From assembly GCA_027335515.1 (NCBI GenBank), contig DAHWHT010000260.1:1-10175 (forward strand): a DNA stretch of 10,175 bases, in the 5' to 3' direction. The notes under the pieces were generated by a model, which saw only the letters and a list, made by a program, of their open reading frames with translations, searched no databases and was not told where the DNA came from. The position numbers and the translations under genes are program-made. The DNA is from Clostridia bacterium. Lineage in GTDB: Bacteria; Bacillota_E; RBS10-35; JAJYVN01. This document shows positions 1-8,417 of this stretch, piece by piece (position 1 is the stretch's first letter; the number at the start of each line of letters is the position of its first letter).

Positions 1-656
<656 letters not shown>

Positions 657-686
657 GGACGGGACCCCTCCCCCCTGCTGGCCTTG

Positions 687-713
687 TTAGCACTCACTTC
701 GCACGAGTGCTAG
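687..713 (-). promoter_or_regulatory. CIRCE operator (HrcA binding site)
   Basis: The inverted repeat TTAGCACTC-N9-GAGTGCTAG matches the CIRCE consensus (TTAGCACTC-N9-GAGTGCTAA) at every arm position except the last base. It lies in the groES 5' leader, about 30 nt before the start codon and immediately downstream of the predicted transcription start. In the many bacteria that use CIRCE, the repressor HrcA binds it and releases it on heat shock, and the element can also act in the mRNA leader. HrcA itself is not encoded in this window. Confidence 0.97.
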
Positions 714-724
714 CGCCAGTCCGT

Positions 725-753
725 ATCATAGTGGGGCGGTTCGTCGGCGTCAA
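725..753 (-). promoter_or_regulatory. sigma-A-type promoter of groES-groEL
   Basis: On the minus strand a -35 box TTGACG (748-753) is followed by a 17-bp spacer and a -10 box TATGAT (725-730). Each box differs from the TTGACA/TATAAT consensus by one base. Transcription would start near 718, a few bases before the CIRCE repeat, which is the usual geometry for HrcA-repressed groE promoters. It is the best-matching promoter in the window. Confidence 0.9.
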
Positions 754-804
754 CCGGTCCGAGGCACAACCTGGACCAAATCTGCCCAACGCGCCGCCGT
801 GCCC

Positions 805-1320
805 TCAGTCCGGCGGCGCGTTGTGGCCGCCGCCCCGCAAAACCGCCACCGCGTGGGCCAAAAGTGGGCGGAGGCTTTCCACGCCGTGGCGGGCGGCGCG
901 CGGGCTGCCCGCCAGGTTGACCAGCAGCGTCTGCCCACGGATGGCCGCCACGCCCCGCGACAGGGCGGCGAGCGGCGTCTGTTCCAGGCCGCGCAGCCGG
1001 ATCCACTCCGCCAATCCCGGCGCGCCGCGCGTGGCGACATCGGCGGTGGCCTCGGGCGTGACGTCCTGCGGCCCCAGCCCAGTGCCGCCCGTGGTCAACA
1101 CGACGTCGCAGCCGCCGGCGTCGGCCCAGGCGCGCAACCGCGCCGCGATACGGCCGCGGTCGTCGGGCTCCAGGGCCCGGTGAACCACCTCCCCCCCGGC
1201 CGCCTGGACGGCGGCGACCAGGGCGGCGCCGCTGCCGTCCTCCTCCGGCGAGCGGCTCGTGCTGCAGGTCAGTATGGCAAATCGCAGACCGGCGAAGGGA
1301 CCGCCTTCCGCTAACCCCAA
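805..1320 (-). CDS. mog: Molybdenum cofactor biosynthesis protein of the MogA/MoaB family (molybdopterin adenylyltransferase)
   Basis: MogA/MoaB-type proteins adenylate molybdopterin with ATP to give MPT-AMP, the substrate of MoeA, in the cytosol. The 171-residue product shows the single MoCF-binding fold: beta strand FAILTCSTS (14-22), DGSG near 28-31 (family DxSG), the signature TTGGTGLGPQDVTPEAT (76-92), PGLAEWIR (101-108), LAALSRGVAAIRG (118-129) and LVNLAGSPRAAR (133-144). In the last of these, the usual N-L-P-G-S-P has Ala in place of the first Pro. The start is TTG at 1320, inside the last codons of moaC; GGGAGG lies 10 nt upstream, and no later start keeps the first strand. The 10-nt overlap implies translational coupling to moaC. 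It is the last Moco gene before the groES promoter, and no clear intrinsic terminator is visible between them. MogA and MoaB cannot be told apart here. Confidence 0.93.
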   Translation of the reverse strand: MGLAEGGPFAGLRFAILTCSTSRSPEEDGSGAALVAAVQAAGGEVVHRALEPDDRGRIAARLRAWADAGGCDVVLTTGGTGLGPQDVTPEATADVATRGAPGLAEWIRLRGLEQTPLAALSRGVAAIRGQTLLVNLAGSPRAARHGVESLRPLLAHAVAVLRGGGHNAPPD

Positions 1321-1796
1321 GGCGGCTCGCCCTCCCGCCGCCAGGCGCCGCTGCGGCCCCCGGACTTGTGGACCAAGCGGATGTCGCCGATGACCCCGCC
1401 CTGGCCGTACGACTTGGTCATGTCATACAGCGTCAGGCAGGCGGCGGACACGGCCGTCAGCGCCTCCATCTCCACCCCGGTGCGCCCGGTGCAGCCGACC
1501 TCGGCTTCAACCTCGATCCGATCGGCCGCGAGGCGCAAGCGCACCGCCACCGACGTCAACGGCAGCGGATGGCACAGCGGGATCCAGTCCGCGGTGCGCT
1601 TGGCCGCCTGAATGGCGGCAATGCGCGCCACCGCGAGCGCGTCGCCCTTGGCCGCCTCGCCCGAGGCGACCGCGGCCAGCGCCTGCGGCCCCAACCGCAG
1701 CCAACCGCGCGCCACCGCCACCCGGCGCGTCTCGGCCTTGTCCGCCACATCCACCATGCGGGCCCGCCCGGAGGCATCCAAGTGCGGGCTACCCAC
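1311..1796 (-). CDS. moaC: Cyclic pyranopterin monophosphate synthase MoaC
   Basis: MoaC converts the MoaA product 3',8-cyclo-7,8-dihydro-GTP into cyclic pyranopterin monophosphate, the first stable Moco intermediate. The 161-residue length is typical. Visible landmarks are RARMVDVADKAETRR (11-25), KGDALAVARIAAIQAAKRT (50-68), IPLCHPLPL (72-80), TGVEMEAL (106-113), YDMTK (124-128) and VIGDIRLVHKSGGRSG. By comparison with E. coli MoaC, the catalytic lysines 51 and 131 correspond to Lys50 and Lys128, the active-site aspartate to Asp125, and His77 to His76; all are present. The GTG start at 1796 overlaps the moaA stop (GTGGGTAG) and gives the expected N-terminus, so coupled translation after moaA is likely. 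The end overlaps the start of mog. Confidence 0.97.
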   Translation of the reverse strand: MGSPHLDASGRARMVDVADKAETRRVAVARGWLRLGPQALAAVASGEAAKGDALAVARIAAIQAAKRTADWIPLCHPLPLTSVAVRLRLAADRIEVEAEVGCTGRTGVEMEALTAVSAACLTLYDMTKSYGQGGVIGDIRLVHKSGGRSGAWRREGEPPWG

Positions 1797-2766
1797 CGAC
1801 GGTCCACATGCGGCGGCCCGCCGTCTCCTCCAGGTATTCCTCCATCAGGTGGCGTTCGGGCTTGGAGCGAATGCCCTTGGCGACCAGCCGCCGCAGGGCC
1901 TCGTCCGAAACCCCGGCCCGCAGGGGACCGCGCAGGTCCAGGGCCAGGAGCGATCCCAGGCAGGGCTGCAACTCACCGTCGGCCGTCAGGCGGACGCGGT
2001 TGCAGTTGTGGCAGAAGTTTTCGGTCATCGCGGTGATGAAGCCGATGCTGCCCGCGGCGCCCGGGACGCGGAAGTAGCGGGCGGGTCCGCCGCCCTCGAC
2101 GCTGGCCGCTTCCAACTCGAAGCGCTCCGCGATGCGCTCCCGCATGCGGGCCAGGGGCAGCAGCTTGTCGCGGGCCCAGGGGTGGCTGGTGCCCAGCGGC
2201 ATGAGTTCGATGAACCGCACGTGCAGGGGCTGGTCCAGCGTCAGGGCCGCGAAGTCCGCCAACTCGTCCTCGTTGACACCCCGCAGCGCCACACAGTTGA
2301 GTTTGACCGGGTGCAGCCCGAGCGCCAACGCCGCCTGGACCGACCGCCAGACCGCATCCCAGTCCCCGTAATGCGTCAGCGCGCGGAATCGGTCCGGCTG
2401 CAGGCTGTCCAGGCTGATATTGACCCGGTTCAGCCCGGCATCCCGCAGGTCGGCCGCCAGGTCGGCAAAGAGCATGCCGTTGGTCGTCATCGAGACGTCC
2501 TCGATACCGTCGGTGTGGACCACGGCGCGCACGAAGTCCGCGAGACCCGGGCGCGTCGTCGGCTCACCGCCGGTGATGCGGATGCGCCGCACCCCCAGCG
2601 AGGCGGCGACGCGCACCACCCGCTCCAGTTCGGCCCAGCTCAGCACGTCGTCCAGATCCTTGAAGCGCACCCCGTCCAGGGGCATGCAGTAGCGGCAACG
2701 CAGGTTGCAGCGGTCGGTGACCGACACCCGCAGATAGGTGACCACCCGACCATAGAGGTCCTGCAC
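1789..2766 (-). CDS. moaA: GTP 3',8-cyclase MoaA (radical SAM)
   Basis: MoaA is the radical-SAM enzyme that rearranges GTP to 3',8-cyclo-7,8-dihydro-GTP, the first step of Moco synthesis. The N-terminal [4Fe-4S] motif is CNLRCRYC (Cys20, 24, 27), followed by the SAM-binding TGGEP near residue 66. The C-terminal cluster motif is CHNCNRVRLTADG with Cys252, Cys255 and Cys269. The protein ends in Gly-Gly, the conserved MoaA tail that reaches the active site. I chose GTG at 2766 (325 residues): it lies 7 nt after GGGAGG and gives the family-typical start MQDLYGRVVTYLRVS. A TTG at 2781 would add five residues but lies too close to its purine tract. The gene follows moeA after 66 bp and overlaps moaC. 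Confidence 0.97.
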   Translation of the reverse strand: MQDLYGRVVTYLRVSVTDRCNLRCRYCMPLDGVRFKDLDDVLSWAELERVVRVAASLGVRRIRITGGEPTTRPGLADFVRAVVHTDGIEDVSMTTNGMLFADLAADLRDAGLNRVNISLDSLQPDRFRALTHYGDWDAVWRSVQAALALGLHPVKLNCVALRGVNEDELADFAALTLDQPLHVRFIELMPLGTSHPWARDKLLPLARMRERIAERFELEAASVEGGGPARYFRVPGAAGSIGFITAMTENFCHNCNRVRLTADGELQPCLGSLLALDLRGPLRAGVSDEALRRLVAKGIRSKPERHLMEEYLEETAGRRMWTVGG

Positions 2767-2788
2767 GACGACGCCTCCCAACCCTCTG

Positions 2789-2794
2789 ATTGTA
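2789..2794 (-). promoter_or_regulatory. Possible -10 hexamer upstream of moaA
   Basis: The minus-strand hexamer TACAAT differs from the sigma-A -10 consensus by one base and is the only AT-rich patch in the moeA-moaA gap. It lies 22 bp before the chosen moaA start. No recognisable -35 box is found 16-18 bp upstream, where the sequence is almost pure G and C. It may be an internal promoter of the Moco cluster or chance. Confidence 0.25.
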
Positions 2795-2811
2795 CCGCGC
2801 CGCCCGCGCCT

Positions 2812-2827
2812 GGCGGCCCCCGCCGCC
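2812..2827 (-). repeat. Short perfect hairpin between moeA and moaA
   Basis: The sequence GGCGGC-GGGG-GCCGCC on the minus strand forms a 6-bp G/C stem with a 4-nt loop, five bases after the moeA stop codon. No U-tract follows, so it is not a canonical intrinsic terminator. It could mark mRNA processing or pausing. In DNA this rich in G and C such a stem may also be fortuitous. Confidence 0.35.
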
Positions 2828-2832
2828 GGGCC

Positions 2833-4014
2833 TCAGTCCAGGAGCAGGGCCGCGACCGCCTCGCCCGCCGCCAGGCGCTGGCCGGCGCCGCAGCGCACCA
2901 GGGCGTCGGCCCGCGCCAGATTGCCGATGGTGGCCGAGGGACCCGCCAGCGGTACGGCGCGGCCCTGCTCCAGCCGCACCCGTGCATACAGGTCCCGGTC
3001 GGCGGGGGCCGCCAGGTCGGCGCCCAGCAAGGCGGACACCGCGCCGCGCGGCGCAGGGTGCGCCTCGCCGCCAAGGCGCCGCACGGCCTGCCGCAGCAGC
3101 AGTTCATAGACGACCAGGGCGGAGACGGCGTGCCCAGGCAGTGCCACCGCCAACCGCCCCCCGGCGACAAAGACGACCGTCGGGCGCCCGGGACGGATGG
3201 CGATGCCGGAAAACAGCGGTGCCACGCCGACAAGCCGCTCCAGTTCGGCCGGCACGTAGTCGCGCTCCCCGACCGAACTGCCCCCGGTGCAAAAGAGCGC
3301 GTCACACGACAGACCCCGGCGCAACGCCGCGCGCACCTCGGCCCGCCGGTCGCCGACCACACCCAGAGGCACGGGCACCGCCCCGTCCCGCTCCAGGGCC
3401 GCACACAACGCCGGGGCATTGCTGTCGCGCACCTGGCCCAGGGCGACCGGCCGCCCTTCGGCCACCAGTTCGTCCCCGGTCGAAAGCACCGCGACCCGCG
3501 GGCGACACGCGACGGGTACCTCCAGCGCACCGATCGTCGCCAGCGAGGCGATCTCGGCCGGCCGCAGCCGCCGACCGGCCGGGACGGCCACGTCGCCGCC
3601 CCGGGCGTCGCTGCCACGGCGCACCAGGTTCTCCTGCGGCCGGCCCGGGCGCGGCAATCGCACCCGCCCGTCCACCAGACGCACGTCCTCCTGCATCACC
3701 ACGGCGTCCGCCCCCGCCGGCACCATGCCCCCGGTCGGGACGGCAACGGCGCATCCGGGCGGCAGGGCCGCGGCGGCCCGGCCCATGACCACCGGCGGAC
3801 CCAGGGCCAAATCGCAGCCGTCGGCGCTGCGGACCGCAAAGCCATCCACCAAGGAGCGGTCAAAGGGCGGCAGGTCGCCGGGGGTGCGCATATCGGCCGC
3901 CAGGACGCGGCCGAGCGCGCCGGCCAAGGGCAGCGTTTCGGAACCGATGGGCGGTTGCGGCAACGACGCCAGCAACCGCGCCTGCGCTTGGGCCAGCGAG
4001 ACGACCTGGGGCAC
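2833..4014 (-). CDS. moeA: Molybdopterin molybdenumtransferase MoeA
   Basis: MoeA takes MPT-AMP from Mog and inserts molybdate to give Mo-MPT. The chosen start, GTG at 4014, gives 393 residues. It is preceded at 7 nt by GGGGGG and yields a family-like N-terminus (VVSLAQAQARLLASL). An upstream ATG at 4080 would add 22 residues but would overlap the divergent gene. Motifs in order are SLVDGFAV (about 54-61, family SxMDGYA), PTGGMVPAGADAVV (93-106), VLSTGDEL (176-183), RDSN, FCTGGSSVGERDY (241-253), GIAIRPGRP (270-278), LPGHAVSALV (292-301) and the C-terminal GNLARADALV. The residues aligned with the active-site Asp59, Glu188 and Asp259 of E. coli are conserved. The usual LPGNPVS loop reads LPGHAVS, and Val replaces Met before DG. 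It is the first gene of the Moco cluster. Confidence 0.94.
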   Translation of the reverse strand: MPQVVSLAQAQARLLASLPQPPIGSETLPLAGALGRVLAADMRTPGDLPPFDRSLVDGFAVRSADGCDLALGPPVVMGRAAAALPPGCAVAVPTGGMVPAGADAVVMQEDVRLVDGRVRLPRPGRPQENLVRRGSDARGGDVAVPAGRRLRPAEIASLATIGALEVPVACRPRVAVLSTGDELVAEGRPVALGQVRDSNAPALCAALERDGAVPVPLGVVGDRRAEVRAALRRGLSCDALFCTGGSSVGERDYVPAELERLVGVAPLFSGIAIRPGRPTVVFVAGGRLAVALPGHAVSALVVYELLLRQAVRRLGGEAHPAPRGAVSALLGADLAAPADRDLYARVRLEQGRAVPLAGPSATIGNLARADALVRCGAGQRLAAGEAVAALLLD

Positions 4015-4036
4015 AACATCGCCCCCCGCTCCGGGC

Positions 4037-4045
4037 AGTCTAGCA
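4037..4045 (-). promoter_or_regulatory. Possible extended -10 promoter element of moeA
   Basis: The minus strand reads TGC-TAGACT, an extended -10 (TGn before a 4/6 match to TATAAT), 22 bp before the chosen moeA GTG. No good -35 box is seen, which is acceptable for extended -10 promoters. The same TGnTAGACTGC string precedes guaB. It lies within the 46-bp gap shared with the divergent GH18 gene. Confidence 0.45.
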
Positions 4046-4060
4046 CGGGGGGTGTCCACC

Positions 4061-4210
4061 GTGACCCGTCGCGAGCGCATCCGTGCCCTTCACACCCGCG
4101 CCCGCACCTGGGCAAGGACGCGGCCCCTGGCGCGGTGGCTTGCGGGCCTCGGTGGGCGCCTGCGCGCCTTCGGCGGCGGATGGGTCCAGCGGGCCCGACG
4201 CCTGCAGCCG
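4061..4210 (+). repeat. Tandem intragenic repeat, copy 1 (GH18 N-terminal tail)
   Basis: This is the first of two adjacent copies beginning with the same GTG-ACC-C(G/A)T-CGC-GAG-CGC start. It encodes residues 1-50 of the GH18 protein. The period between copies is 168 bp. It is longer than copy 2 by a 14-nt and a 1-nt insertion and lacks 6 nt present in copy 2, so the net difference is 9 nt. Confidence 0.9.
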
Positions 4211-5470
4211 GGACCGCGGGGCTCCAGCGTGACCCATCGCGAGCGCATCCGTGCCCCCCGCCTGGGCAAGGACGCGGCCCTGGCGCGGTGGCTTGCGGGC
4301 CTCCGCGGCCGCCTGCGCGCCTTGGGCGGCGGATCCCCGTGGGTCGAGCGGGCCCGACGCCTGCGGCCGCCGCTGCAGCGGCTGGCCCGGCGCACGGGAT
4401 TGCCGGGCTGGCGCTACGGGGCGGCCCTGGTGGCCAGTGGTTTCGGCGTCCTGCTGCTGGTGGTGGTCGGCCTGCTCCCCACGGGCCCCGCGCTGCAAAT
4501 GCCGGCGCCGTCGCGACCGCACCTGATCGGCTTTTACGAAAACGCCTATAGCAAGGTATTCCGCAGTTCGTTCGGTTCGCTGCAGGCCAACTACCGCTAC
4601 CTGAACACGGTGCTCGCCTTTTGGTACAGCGTGGACGGCAACGGCAACCTCCACGCCCACTCGCCCAGCCCGTCCGTGACCAGCTGGGTCAAGGCCCACC
4701 ACCTGCGCATGGGAGTGCTGATCAACAACATCCCGGGGACGAGCGGGAGCAACGCCGGCATGCTCACCAACCCGGCGGCCCGCGGTCGGGCCGTCGCCGC
4801 CATCGTCCGACTGGTGCAGGCGCAGGGTTATCAGGAGGTCAACATCGACTTCGAGTTGCTCAAGCCCTCCGCGGCGTCGGGGCTGCTGGCCTTCATGCAG
4901 GCCCTGCGCCACGCCCTGCCGCGCTCGGTGGTGCTCTCGGAGGCGGTCTTCCCCAAGATCGGCGTACCGACGAGCATCAACGGCGCCTACAACTACGCCG
5001 CCCTGGCCAAGGTGGTCAACTACCTCGTGATCATGCTCTATGACAACCACTACAACGGGAGCGCCGCCGGTCCGGTTTCCCCGTACCCCTGGGTGGTGGC
5101 CAACATGAACTGGTTTCTTCACACGGCCCACATCGCGCCGAGCCGGCTCGTCATCGCGGCGGGCGTCTACGGTTACGACTGGCCCAAGGGAAGCACCCAG
5201 GCCCGCGAACTGCCCCTGAACGTGGCGCTCGCCGAAGCCGCGGCCCAGCACGCCGCGGTCCACGTGGACCAGGCCTCGCAGAACCCCTACTTCACCTACA
5301 CCGCCGGCGGCCACGCCCACGTCGTGTGGTTCCAGGACCAGCAGACCCTGCAGCAGCGACTCCAACTGGCCAGCAGTCTCGGCATCCGCGGCGTCGCGAT
5401 CTGGGCCCTGGGGGAGGAAACCCCCGCCGTATGGCAGACCGTGGCGAAGACCTGGGGACCCGCATCCTGA
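4061..5470 (+). CDS. Membrane-anchored glycoside hydrolase family 18 protein (YaaH/SleL-like catalytic domain)
   Basis: The predicted protein has 469 residues. Residues 1-118 are strongly basic and contain a tandem duplication (units at 1-50 and 57-103). One hydrophobic segment follows at about 119-140 (ALVASGFGVLLLVVVGLL), then a GH18 TIM barrel from about 152 to 465. Barrel landmarks are HLIGFYEN (strand 1), INNIPG, the catalytic strand VNIDFELL with Asp263 and acid Glu265, VIMLYDNHYNGSAAGPVSPYPWV (Tyr327, Asp328), AAGVYGYDW and GVAIWALGEE (Trp448). These resemble spore-cortex N-acetylglucosaminidases of the YaaH/SleL group, but no LysM repeat is present. By the positive-inside rule the Arg-rich tail is cytosolic and the barrel external, probably acting on peptidoglycan or another GlcNAc glycan; the substrate is inferred. 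GTG at 4061 has GGGGGG 8 nt upstream. In-frame GTG 4229 or TTG 4400 (356 residues, removing the tail) are alternatives. It is the only plus-strand gene, divergent from moeA. Confidence 0.88.
   Translation: MTRRERIRALHTRARTWARTRPLARWLAGLGGRLRAFGGGWVQRARRLQPGPRGSSVTHRERIRAPRLGKDAALARWLAGLRGRLRALGGGSPWVERARRLRPPLQRLARRTGLPGWRYGAALVASGFGVLLLVVVGLLPTGPALQMPAPSRPHLIGFYENAYSKVFRSSFGSLQANYRYLNTVLAFWYSVDGNGNLHAHSPSPSVTSWVKAHHLRMGVLINNIPGTSGSNAGMLTNPAARGRAVAAIVRLVQAQGYQEVNIDFELLKPSAASGLLAFMQALRHALPRSVVLSEAVFPKIGVPTSINGAYNYAALAKVVNYLVIMLYDNHYNGSAAGPVSPYPWVVANMNWFLHTAHIAPSRLVIAAGVYGYDWPKGSTQARELPLNVALAEAAAQHAAVHVDQASQNPYFTYTAGGHAHVVWFQDQQTLQQRLQLASSLGIRGVAIWALGEETPAVWQTVAKTWGPAS
4229..4369 (+). repeat. 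Tandem intragenic repeat, copy 2 (GH18 N-terminal tail)
   Basis: This is the second copy, encoding residues 57-103. Long stretches are identical to copy 1 at DNA level. The shared 18-nt block at 4262-4279 (copy 1: 4108-4125) is read in a different frame in the two copies, as LGKDAA here and across TWARTRP there. The paired indels restore the frame afterwards (LARWLAGL in both). Confidence 0.9.
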
Positions 5471-5477
5471 CCCGCCC

Positions 5478-6572
5478 CTAGCGCGCCGCCTCGGGAGCGG
5501 CCGCGAACAGGACGCAGGCCGGTTTCGGCAGTGGCAGGAGCGGCCCCACCGGCGACAGGGTGCCGCGGTCGGGATCCACGGCAAAGACGGCGATGGTATC
5601 GCTGTCTTGGTTGGCCGCCAGAACAAACGCGCCGGTCGGGTCCACCGCGAAGTTGCGCGGCGTCCGGCCGCGCGTCGACGTGTGTCCGATCCGGGTGAGG
5701 CAGCCGGAGCCCGCATCGATCCGGTAGCCGACCAGGCTGTCGTGCCCGCGGTTGGAGGCCCAGAGAAACCGACCGGACGGGTGCACGTGGATGTCCGCCG
5801 CGGTGCTCGTCCCCTCAAAACCCTCGGGCAGGGCCGCGACCACCTGGCGTTCCTCCAACACCCCGCGCTCGCGGTCCCAGGCATAGACGGCGACGGTGGA
5901 ATCCAGTTCGTTTACCGCGTACGCATACGGCAGGGTCGGGTGGAAATCGAGGTGGCGCGGCCCTGCGCCGGACGGCGTGCGGACCCAGGCTGGATCGTGC
6001 GCAGCAAGCCCGCCCGCGTCCGGGTCGAGCCGATAGACCACGATCCGATCGGTTCCCAGGTCCGGGACATACACAAAGCGGTTGCCGGGGTCGATCTGGG
6101 CCGCATGCGGGTGCGGCCCCGCCTGCCGCGGGTGCGCACCGCTTCCCTCATGCCGCAGGACGACCGAAGCCTCCCCCAGGCTGCCGTCGTCCCGCACGGG
6201 AAACAGGGCCACGGTGGGACCGGCGTAGTTCGCGACCGCCAGCCATCGACCGGTCGCGTCGACCCGCACGTGGCAGGTCGATCTGCCGTGGGCCGCGCGG
6301 CAGCCGAGGGGACGAAGCTCGCCCTCGTCCTGCGCAGGGATGGCAAAACCGCACACGGCCCCCCCGGCGCCCTCGTTCACCTCGCTGACCGCGTAGAGGT
6401 ACCGACCCGTCGGGTGCACGGCCAGGAAGGCCGGATACGCGGTGCGCCCGACGGCGGTCCGCAAACCCAGCGCACCGGTGGACGGGTCGAAACGCAGGCG
6501 AAAGAGGCTCTCCTCTCCTTCGGGCTGGTACGTGCCAACGTAGACCGCAAGGGCGTCCGAACGCGTGCGCAC
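5478..6572 (-). CDS. pgl: Seven-bladed beta-propeller lactonase, 6-phosphogluconolactonase type
   Basis: Members of this family (Pgl/YbhE, YkgB; Lactonase, 7-bladed) hydrolyse 6-phosphogluconolactone in the oxidative pentose-phosphate pathway; related propellers may act on other lactones. Blades show as repeated HPTGRYLYAVSE, DATGRWLAVANY, DPGNRFVYVPDLGTDRI, HPTLPYAYAVNELDSTV, HPSGRFLWASNRGHDS and DPTGAFVLAANQDSDTI. Family signatures are GPHPH (152-156), GPRHLDFHP (204-212), NEL (221-223), SNRGHDS (273-279), TPRNF (304-308) and NQDSD (321-325). There is no signal peptide, so it is cytosolic. I chose GTG at 6572 (364 residues): AAGGGG lies 9 nt upstream and the start is close to the first strand VYVGTY. 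A GTG at 6677 would add 35 Pro/Gly-rich residues without a good ribosome-binding site. Its stop lies 7 bp from that of the convergent GH18 gene. The symbol reflects the family; the substrate is not proven. Confidence 0.88.
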   Translation of the reverse strand: MRTRSDALAVYVGTYQPEGEESLFRLRFDPSTGALGLRTAVGRTAYPAFLAVHPTGRYLYAVSEVNEGAGGAVCGFAIPAQDEGELRPLGCRAAHGRSTCHVRVDATGRWLAVANYAGPTVALFPVRDDGSLGEASVVLRHEGSGAHPRQAGPHPHAAQIDPGNRFVYVPDLGTDRIVVYRLDPDAGGLAAHDPAWVRTPSGAGPRHLDFHPTLPYAYAVNELDSTVAVYAWDRERGVLEERQVVAALPEGFEGTSTAADIHVHPSGRFLWASNRGHDSLVGYRIDAGSGCLTRIGHTSTRGRTPRNFAVDPTGAFVLAANQDSDTIAVFAVDPDRGTLSPVGPLLPLPKPACVLFAAAPEAAR

Positions 6573-6869
6573 CGGCGTTTTCCCCTTCCATACTTCCTTC
6601 AGGCTGTCCGCCGGGCCGGGCCCCGCGCTCGGCCCTCCTGCGGCATCCGGCTCGCGCAGCCGCTCCGCGGTGTCCACGGCCGCTGCGCCGAAACCGGCCC
6701 TGCCCCGCAGGATACTTCCAGGTGATGTTCCAGACGCCTTTGGGATCGCACCGTGTGCGGTCGCGGTCGGCAGGATGGGTCGGTGCAGGGGCGGGCCGGG
6801 CGATCCGACCCTGGGCCGGGCGGCGTTGGCGGGCCTGGCCGCGCGGCCATACCCCCGGTTCCGCCCCCG
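6573..6869. other. Non-coding gap between guaB and the lactonase gene
   Basis: This stretch of about 300 bp shows no convincing gene, U-tract terminator or strong promoter. It contains a perfect palindrome TGGCCGCGCGGCCA at 6836-6849, a direct repeat GGGCCGGGCG at 6793-6802 and 6813-6822, and the palindromic element CGCAC-CGT-GTGCG at 6747-6759. A weak -10-like TATCCT (minus strand, 6709-6714) has no -35 partner. If the lactonase starts at GTG 6677, the first 105 bases would be coding. Confidence 0.5.
6747..6759. repeat. Palindromic element CGCAC-CGT-GTGCG upstream of the lactonase gene
   Basis: This inverted repeat has 5-bp arms and a 3-bp centre. Its core GCACCGTGTGC recurs exactly at 9925-9935, upstream of murC. 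It could be a protein-binding site shared by the two 5' regions, or a chance match in GC-rich DNA. Confidence 0.35.

Positions 6870-8417
<1,548 letters not shown>

Noticed and set aside
756..777. Inverted repeat GGTCC...GGACC between mog and groES as a terminator
   Set aside because: The stem is 5 bp with a 12-nt loop and no U-tract follows on the transcribed strand.
4015..4060. Moco riboswitch ahead of moeA
   Set aside because: The 46-bp gap is far too short for a Moco riboswitch aptamer and no such fold can be seen.
4061..4369. The two GTGACCC... copies as a CRISPR or mobile-element footprint
   Set aside because: There are only two adjacent imperfect copies, in frame inside a gene, with no spacers, terminal inverted repeats or transposase. 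Simple tandem duplication explains them.
1612..4551. Very long open frame on the plus strand (about 980 codons) across moaC, moaA and moeA
   Set aside because: It is antisense to three clearly conserved genes, has low-complexity Arg/Gly/His/Pro composition and matches no fold. Long stop-free shadow frames are expected at this GC content.
4040..5884. Open frame of about 614 codons on the minus strand under the GH18 gene
   Set aside because: The opposite strand encodes recognisable GH18 motifs, while this frame has none and runs into the lactonase gene in the wrong frame. It is a GC-driven shadow.
6836..6849. Palindrome TGGCCGCGCGGCCA after guaB as a terminator
   Set aside because: It leaves almost no loop and has no downstream U-tract, so a GC-rich coincidence is as likely.
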